Positions 4,156 through 8,143 of a stretch of 8,143 nucleotides of DNA are shown here, one piece after another. Position 1 is the first letter of the stretch; each line of letters begins with the position of its first letter. Source of the DNA: Victivallales bacterium. Its GTDB lineage: Bacteria; Verrucomicrobiota; Lentisphaeria; Oligosphaerales; Oligosphaeraceae. The DNA lies in contig JAGCTA010000495.1 of assembly GCA_017963875.1 (NCBI GenBank), forward strand, positions 1 through 8,143. The letters run 5' to 3'. Position numbers and translations under genes: made by a program. The notes under the pieces are model-generated. The model was given only the letters and a program-made list of their open reading frames with translations, searched no databases and was not told where the DNA came from.

Positions 4156-6951
4156 ATGAAGAAAACCCTGCTGATGATTGGCATCGTATTCGGCTGTTGT
4201 TGCATGGCCGCCCTGCCTCCGCTGTTTGAGAACCATGCAAGTTCATGGAAAATAATAGTTTCTGAAAAAGCCACTGTACCAGAGAAATACGCGGCGGAGG
4301 AATTGCAGACATATCTGAAAAAAATCTCAGAGACGGAACTGCCAATAGAATCAGCGGTAACGGAGAACGAAGCGGCAATCATCATCGGCACGCAAGAGAC
4401 AGTTCCCGAACTCGCGTCTTTCGGCATTAAGCAAGACGTCAAGGAACAAATGCTCATCCGTCTGGACGGCAACCGCCTTTATCTCGGCGGAAACATGCCA
4501 CGTGCCGTGTTGTACGCAGTTTACGCGTTTCTGCGCGACGAACTCGGCTGCCGTTGGTTCTGGCCTGGAGATGACGGCGAATTCATCGTCAAACGTGACT
4601 CTTTCTCCATACCGCCATTGAACAAGACCATTGTGCCGCCTTTTCAATATCGCGAAATGACGCCTTGTGGAATGCATTATCACGTTCCCACGGAAATGTG
4701 GTTTGCCCGCAACCTTTTGAACCGAGGTTCGCGGACGGTCGCGATTCGAGACAAGCAGGGGCTTGTCCGCGCGGGCGGCGGTCATCGCGTCAGCATCAGC
4801 AAAAAAGAGTTCGAGGCACATCCAGACTACTTCTCCCTGCTTAGCGGGAAACGCGATCCATCAGGCAACGCGGGCTGCTGGTCGAATCCTGGCTTCACGG
4901 ATTATGTGGTGAAGAACATTGTGAAATACGCCCGCGACAATCAACTTGAGCATCTGAATGTCTTTCCCGCCGACATCACACAGAGATGCGAATGCGCCGA
5001 ATGCCGCGCAAATCCCGACGCGTCCAGCCGCTGGTACAATTACTACTCGCATCTCATCGACAAGATCCGCGAGGAACTTCCAGACATGACGTTTGGCGGC
5101 ATCGCCTATCAGGAATACAGGGCCGTCCCCAAGGGAAATGTCGAAAAACTCCAGTACGTCCAACACTGCCAGTACAGCCGCTGCTATGTCCATAAGTTCG
5201 GCGATCCCTCATGCTCATTGAACGCCAAGACGCTCGCCGAGTTCAACGCATGGTTCGAGAAAGTCCCGATGGGAATCTACGGATATGAATTTGATGCTTT
5301 CAGCCCCTGCATGTACCAGCCGTGCTGGAACATGCTCCAAGATGAAATCAAGGTCTTCCGCGACAAGGGCGTTGTCTATGTAAAAACTGAACTGTCAGTG
5401 CGTTATCCAAAGAACGCGGCACGTTCAGACATCAACCAACTCCGCCATCGTCTGCCAAATTACATCTATGCGCAACTTCTCATGAATCCAGACGTGGACA
5501 TGGACGTTTTGATTGACGATTGGTGCTCATACGTCTATGGCGCAGCCGCCAAGCCCATGGGTGAATACCATCGAAAAATGGCCGCTGCATGGGACAACAT
5601 GAAAATCTGTCTGACTTATTTCGGAGCCAAGCCCGACGGCACATCGCGCTTCCTGCTCAACGACAAACTCATTGCGGAAGCCAAGAAACTGTTCGACACG
5701 GCACGAGACATGGTTAAAGATGATAAGCGTGCGCTTGACGAAGTCGAACTCGAAACCGAATTGTTCAAACTCTGGGAAAACTATTATCGCATCGCGAATA
5801 GCGACGCCATCGTCGTCACCTTGCCCAAACTTGATGGAGACAATCGCTTTGACGAACTCAGTCCCTTCAAACTCAAGGACAAGGAACGCACGACGACAGA
5901 CAACCTCGCCAGACTCTATTGGAACGACGACGCACTTCATATCCGCGTTGACATGCCCACTCCCGAAATGACCGCCATTCCTGAAGATAAGGCCATACGC
6001 GATGTTTCCCCATGGGGCAAGCGAAGCGTGGAATTGTTCCTCACGGACGGCCAGGTTTCCCCATATTGGCAACTGGCTGCCAATCCCATGGGAGTCATCT
6101 ATGACGCACAGGGCAACGACAAGAACTGGAATCCCGACTGGATAGCGTCATCCGTGCTTCAAGACGGCATCTGGAAACTCACCATGAAAATACCATTTGC
6201 ATCCTTGAACAAGCCTCCAAAGGCACAGGACTGCTGGATGCTCGTCATTGACGCCAACAGCCCCAATGGAGCCGCAGGACTACCCTACCCCGTCTATCAT
6301 GATATGCCATCAGGGGTCCAGTTGTATTTTTCCGCAAACAGCAATCCAGACAAGACGCTGGCATGGATCAGCAGACCAAGAAAAGAGGGATCGTGGTTCA
6401 ACACGCACAAAAGCATCCTCTTCAGCCGTGGCTGGCAATGCCGCCATGCAGATGGCGCCGATGAGGCCATGACGCTTGATCTGGATGGCTGCAAACTCAT
6501 TGTCATTGAAAACTACCAGAACCGTTTTTCGCAGGAATTCTTCGACAACAAACTCGTTCCCGCAGTCAAGAACGGTGCTGTTGTCATGTTCCTTTGCTAT
6601 TTTTGGGTTGAAAAACTGCATGAGCAGTTCAGGGATGAACTCTTCCGCATGAAATTCGTTGAGAAGGCCCATCCCACCCGCCGAAATGTCGGCATCTATG
6701 GAAACAGTTTCGGGACAACGCCCAACAAACTCAAAGGGACTCTCCATACAACGCCGTCGGGGTATTTTTCACCTGCCCATCCCGAAGCCTGGGAGAGGCT
6801 TCTGACTCAATACGACCCCGACAGCAAAGAACAGCCGTATATGCTTGCAAGACCACTCGGCAAGGGCATGGTCGTTCTGATGGGCAGCATCTATCAGGAC
6901 CTCCATCTTCTAGACAACGTCCTTGAATACAACAAGGCTATCACGCGTTGA
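4156..6951 (+). CDS. Secreted DUF4838 glycoside-hydrolase-like protein with CBM9-like and C-terminal domains
   Basis: The 931-residue protein starts MKKTLLMIGIVFGCCCMA, a signal peptide; VFGC is a possible but imperfect lipobox, and cleavage near MAA|LPP is the alternative. Residues about 31-150 resemble the small alpha/beta domain found before the barrel in alpha-glucuronidases and GH20-like enzymes (AAEELQTYLKKIS, then RAVLYAVYAFLRDELGCRWFWPG). Residues about 165-465 match the DUF4838 style: CWSNPGFTDYVVKNI, then NVFPADITQRCECAEC with the C-x-C-x2-C group at 278-283, and YGYEFDAF with a conserved-looking acid at E378. A helical part follows to about 548. Residues about 556-728 look like a CBM9-like carbohydrate-binding domain (DGDNRFDE, RLYWNDDALHIRV, SVELFLTD, GIWKLTMKIPFASL). 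The last 185 residues have alternating strands and helices (KLIVIENYQ, GAVVMFLCYFW) recalling a ThuA/GATase-like fold. A role in glycan binding or cleavage outside the cytoplasm is inferred; activity of DUF4838 proteins is poorly known and no catalytic pair can be assigned with certainty. Confidence 0.85.
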   Translation: MKKTLLMIGIVFGCCCMAALPPLFENHASSWKIIVSEKATVPEKYAAEELQTYLKKISETELPIESAVTENEAAIIIGTQETVPELASFGIKQDVKEQMLIRLDGNRLYLGGNMPRAVLYAVYAFLRDELGCRWFWPGDDGEFIVKRDSFSIPPLNKTIVPPFQYREMTPCGMHYHVPTEMWFARNLLNRGSRTVAIRDKQGLVRAGGGHRVSISKKEFEAHPDYFSLLSGKRDPSGNAGCWSNPGFTDYVVKNIVKYARDNQLEHLNVFPADITQRCECAECRANPDASSRWYNYYSHLIDKIREELPDMTFGGIAYQEYRAVPKGNVEKLQYVQHCQYSRCYVHKFGDPSCSLNAKTLAEFNAWFEKVPMGIYGYEFDAFSPCMYQPCWNMLQDEIKVFRDKGVVYVKTELSVRYPKNAARSDINQLRHRLPNYIYAQLLMNPDVDMDVLIDDWCSYVYGAAAKPMGEYHRKMAAAWDNMKICLTYFGAKPDGTSRFLLNDKLIAEAKKLFDTARDMVKDDKRALDEVELETELFKLWENYYRIANSDAIVVTLPKLDGDNRFDELSPFKLKDKERTTTDNLARLYWNDDALHIRVDMPTPEMTAIPEDKAIRDVSPWGKRSVELFLTDGQVSPYWQLAANPMGVIYDAQGNDKNWNPDWIASSVLQDGIWKLTMKIPFASLNKPPKAQDCWMLVIDANSPNGAAGLPYPVYHDMPSGVQLYFSANSNPDKTLAWISRPRKEGSWFNTHKSILFSRGWQCRHADGADEAMTLDLDGCKLIVIENYQNRFSQEFFDNKLVPAVKNGAVVMFLCYFWVEKLHEQFRDELFRMKFVEKAHPTRRNVGIYGNSFGTTPNKLKGTLHTTPSGYFSPAHPEAWERLLTQYDPDSKEQPYMLARPLGKGMVVLMGSIYQDLHLLDNVLEYNKAITR

Positions 6952-6979
6952 CCGTTTGCCTTTTCCCCCAAAAAAACGA

Positions 6980-8110
6980 ATGATGACTGACGAATTGACT
7001 ATCACACATGAACTCATCGCGGACACACCCGCGATGCGCCGCTACCGCTATGCAGTCCAGAATTCGGCTGGAACAGAAATGTCCCATGCCATGGTAACCA
7101 TCAATCAAGTGATGTATTGCGGTAATTACATCCCCATGCTCCAATTCGGTGGCATCGGCACGCCGCCGCATTATAGACGCATGGGTGCCGTGCGCAGGAT
7201 ATTCAACGAAGTCTTTTCACATCTGGATTCATTTGGCTGCTACGCAAGCATGCTCCATCCATTTGAATCGGACTATTATCGGAGATTCGGCTATGAACGC
7301 GTTGCAACGACCGTCATCTGCGAATTTCCAATCGCCAATCTGGATTTCCTACCGCGTTATTCTCGCCTTACACCATACGATGACTCCCGTTTGGACGATT
7401 TTCTCCACGTCTATGATGGCTTCATGAGGCATCGCAACCTGTCCTTCAGACGATTCGCCGCCCCCGCCTGCGACCCATCCGACAAGAAAATGCTCTACCT
7501 TGACTATGCCGATGACGGCACGCCAGAAGGCTATATCCTCATTCAGCCTGAAAAACATTATGACGGCATTAACAAAATGGTCAGCGACAATCTACATGTC
7601 CTTGAATTCGCCTATTTGACAAAATCATCCATGCTCAGGCTACTGTCTTTCCTTCGAATGTTCGACGGCGAACTTGAGTCTGTCCGCTTTCATGACATCG
7701 GATTCGCCCCCGAACTGGAACATGTCTTCCGCCATACCATGAACACACGATATGAAATGTACTCTGACATTGCGGCACGCGTCCTGGACACGGCGGCGAT
7801 GCTGAAGGCAAACGCCTATCCACACACGCCAGGACATTTCACTCTTGCCGTAGAGGACCCACTGCCTTCTGTCGCAGGCGTCTTCCACGTGGAATATGGT
7901 GGTGGAAAAGCGGAAGTCCAGCGTCTGGATGCAGGTTCGCACGCTGATTTGACCGTAACCTCACCGCCGCTGTCACGATTGATATTCGGCTATGACTCGT
8001 ATGACGGCTATTCTCTGTCCTATCTGGATGGAGTCACGGTTTCTGGCGAGGTTGAGGACTTCCTCCGCGCCTTCCCAAAACGTCGAAATGGCAATTTCAA
8101 TCATTTCTAG
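6980..8110 (+). CDS. Eis-like GNAT N-acetyltransferase with SCP2-like C-terminal domain
   Basis: The 376-residue product matches the layout of Eis-type acetyltransferases (usually near 400 residues): an N-terminal GNAT domain, a second GNAT-like domain and a C-terminal SCP2-like fold. The acetyl-CoA region is GGIGTPPHYRRMGAVRRIF (57-75), with the R-R-x-G-A pyrophosphate loop. MLHPFESDYYRRFGYE (91-106) is the family's second hallmark; a tyrosine here is the likely general acid. Residues about 284-376 form the SCP2-like part (HADLTVTSPPLSRLIFG, then VSGEVEDFLRAF). The chain ends in phenylalanine, as in the mycobacterial enzyme, whose C-terminal carboxylate takes part in catalysis. It transfers acetyl groups from acetyl-CoA to an amine, which in relatives can be an aminoglycoside or a peptide. 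The gene starts 28 bases after the DUF4838 stop and has no clear Shine-Dalgarno, so coupling is likely. ATG 6983 is equally possible. An in-frame TTG at 6923 would overlap the upstream gene and add a basic leader lacking family similarity. Substrate unknown. Confidence 0.88.
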   Translation: MMTDELTITHELIADTPAMRRYRYAVQNSAGTEMSHAMVTINQVMYCGNYIPMLQFGGIGTPPHYRRMGAVRRIFNEVFSHLDSFGCYASMLHPFESDYYRRFGYERVATTVICEFPIANLDFLPRYSRLTPYDDSRLDDFLHVYDGFMRHRNLSFRRFAAPACDPSDKKMLYLDYADDGTPEGYILIQPEKHYDGINKMVSDNLHVLEFAYLTKSSMLRLLSFLRMFDGELESVRFHDIGFAPELEHVFRHTMNTRYEMYSDIAARVLDTAAMLKANAYPHTPGHFTLAVEDPLPSVAGVFHVEYGGGKAEVQRLDAGSHADLTVTSPPLSRLIFGYDSYDGYSLSYLDGVTVSGEVEDFLRAFPKRRNGNFNHF

Positions 8111-8143
8111 CATCATTTCTCTCGCAAGATAATTGGCGAATAC
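8111..8143. other. Downstream edge, nothing recognised
   Basis: Thirty-three bases remain after the acetyltransferase stop. I see no terminator, start of another gene or repeat in them. Confidence 0.5.

Noticed and set aside
4990..5005. C-x-C-x2-C in the DUF4838 core as an iron-sulfur site
   Set aside because: The protein is exported and this cysteine group resembles what I recall of DUF4838 family proteins; a structural role is more likely.
5527..6072. Minus-strand open frame of 181 codons
   Set aside because: Antisense to the DUF4838 gene, with no motif or start signal.
1..8143. CRISPR arrays, insertion sequences, integrases or phage genes
   Set aside because: No regularly spaced repeats, transposase or recombinase frames, or attachment-like direct repeats were seen; tRNA-Val has no visible duplicated 3' end nearby.

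Overview
The window is a plus-strand, moderate-GC bacterial chromosome segment. It carries five protein genes and one tRNA gene. The gene content is a DUF4838-type glycoside-hydrolase-like exoprotein, two different Gfo/Idh/MocA oxidoreductases and an Eis-like acetyltransferase. This mix is typical of the PVC group, most likely a Lentisphaerota (Victivallis-like) or related Verrucomicrobiota/Kiritimatiellota bacterium that degrades complex glycans. The taxonomic call is inference from gene families and sequence style, not from a marker gene.

Layout. (1) Positions 1-97 are a leader with a 7-bp hairpin. (2) Positions 98-1402 encode a radical-SAM/SPASM-like protein with a TPR tail. Two of the three cysteines that normally hold the catalytic [4Fe-4S] cluster are replaced, so it looks like a pseudoenzyme. 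(3) Positions 1403-1725 are a 323-base non-coding region with a cluster of inverted repeats, possibly an operator region or a structured leader. (4) Positions 1726-2832 and 2865-3866 are two Gfo/Idh/MocA oxidoreductase genes 32 bases apart, a likely two-gene operon. (5) Positions 3867-3995 hold a candidate terminator, a long inverted repeat and a possible tRNA promoter. (6) Positions 3996-4073 are tRNA-Val(GAC) with encoded CCA, followed at once by a strong intrinsic terminator (4081-4121). (7) Positions 4156-6951 encode a secreted, four-part DUF4838 protein. (8) Positions 6980-8110 encode an Eis-like GNAT acetyltransferase with an SCP2-like C-terminal region. The last 33 bases hold nothing recognisable.

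How the genes may work together. The exported DUF4838/CBM9-like protein probably binds or cleaves glycans outside the cytoplasm. The two NAD(P)-dependent sugar oxidoreductases could oxidise or epimerise the resulting sugars inside the cell. The acetyltransferase sits 28 bases behind the DUF4838 gene and is probably cotranscribed with it, but its substrate cannot be read from sequence. No regulator, transporter, mobile element or CRISPR array is present. The most unusual items are the cluster-site-degenerate radical SAM protein, the structured non-coding region ahead of the oxidoreductase operon, and an ATGCGGGC/GCCCGCAT box found in the gaps on both sides of that operon.
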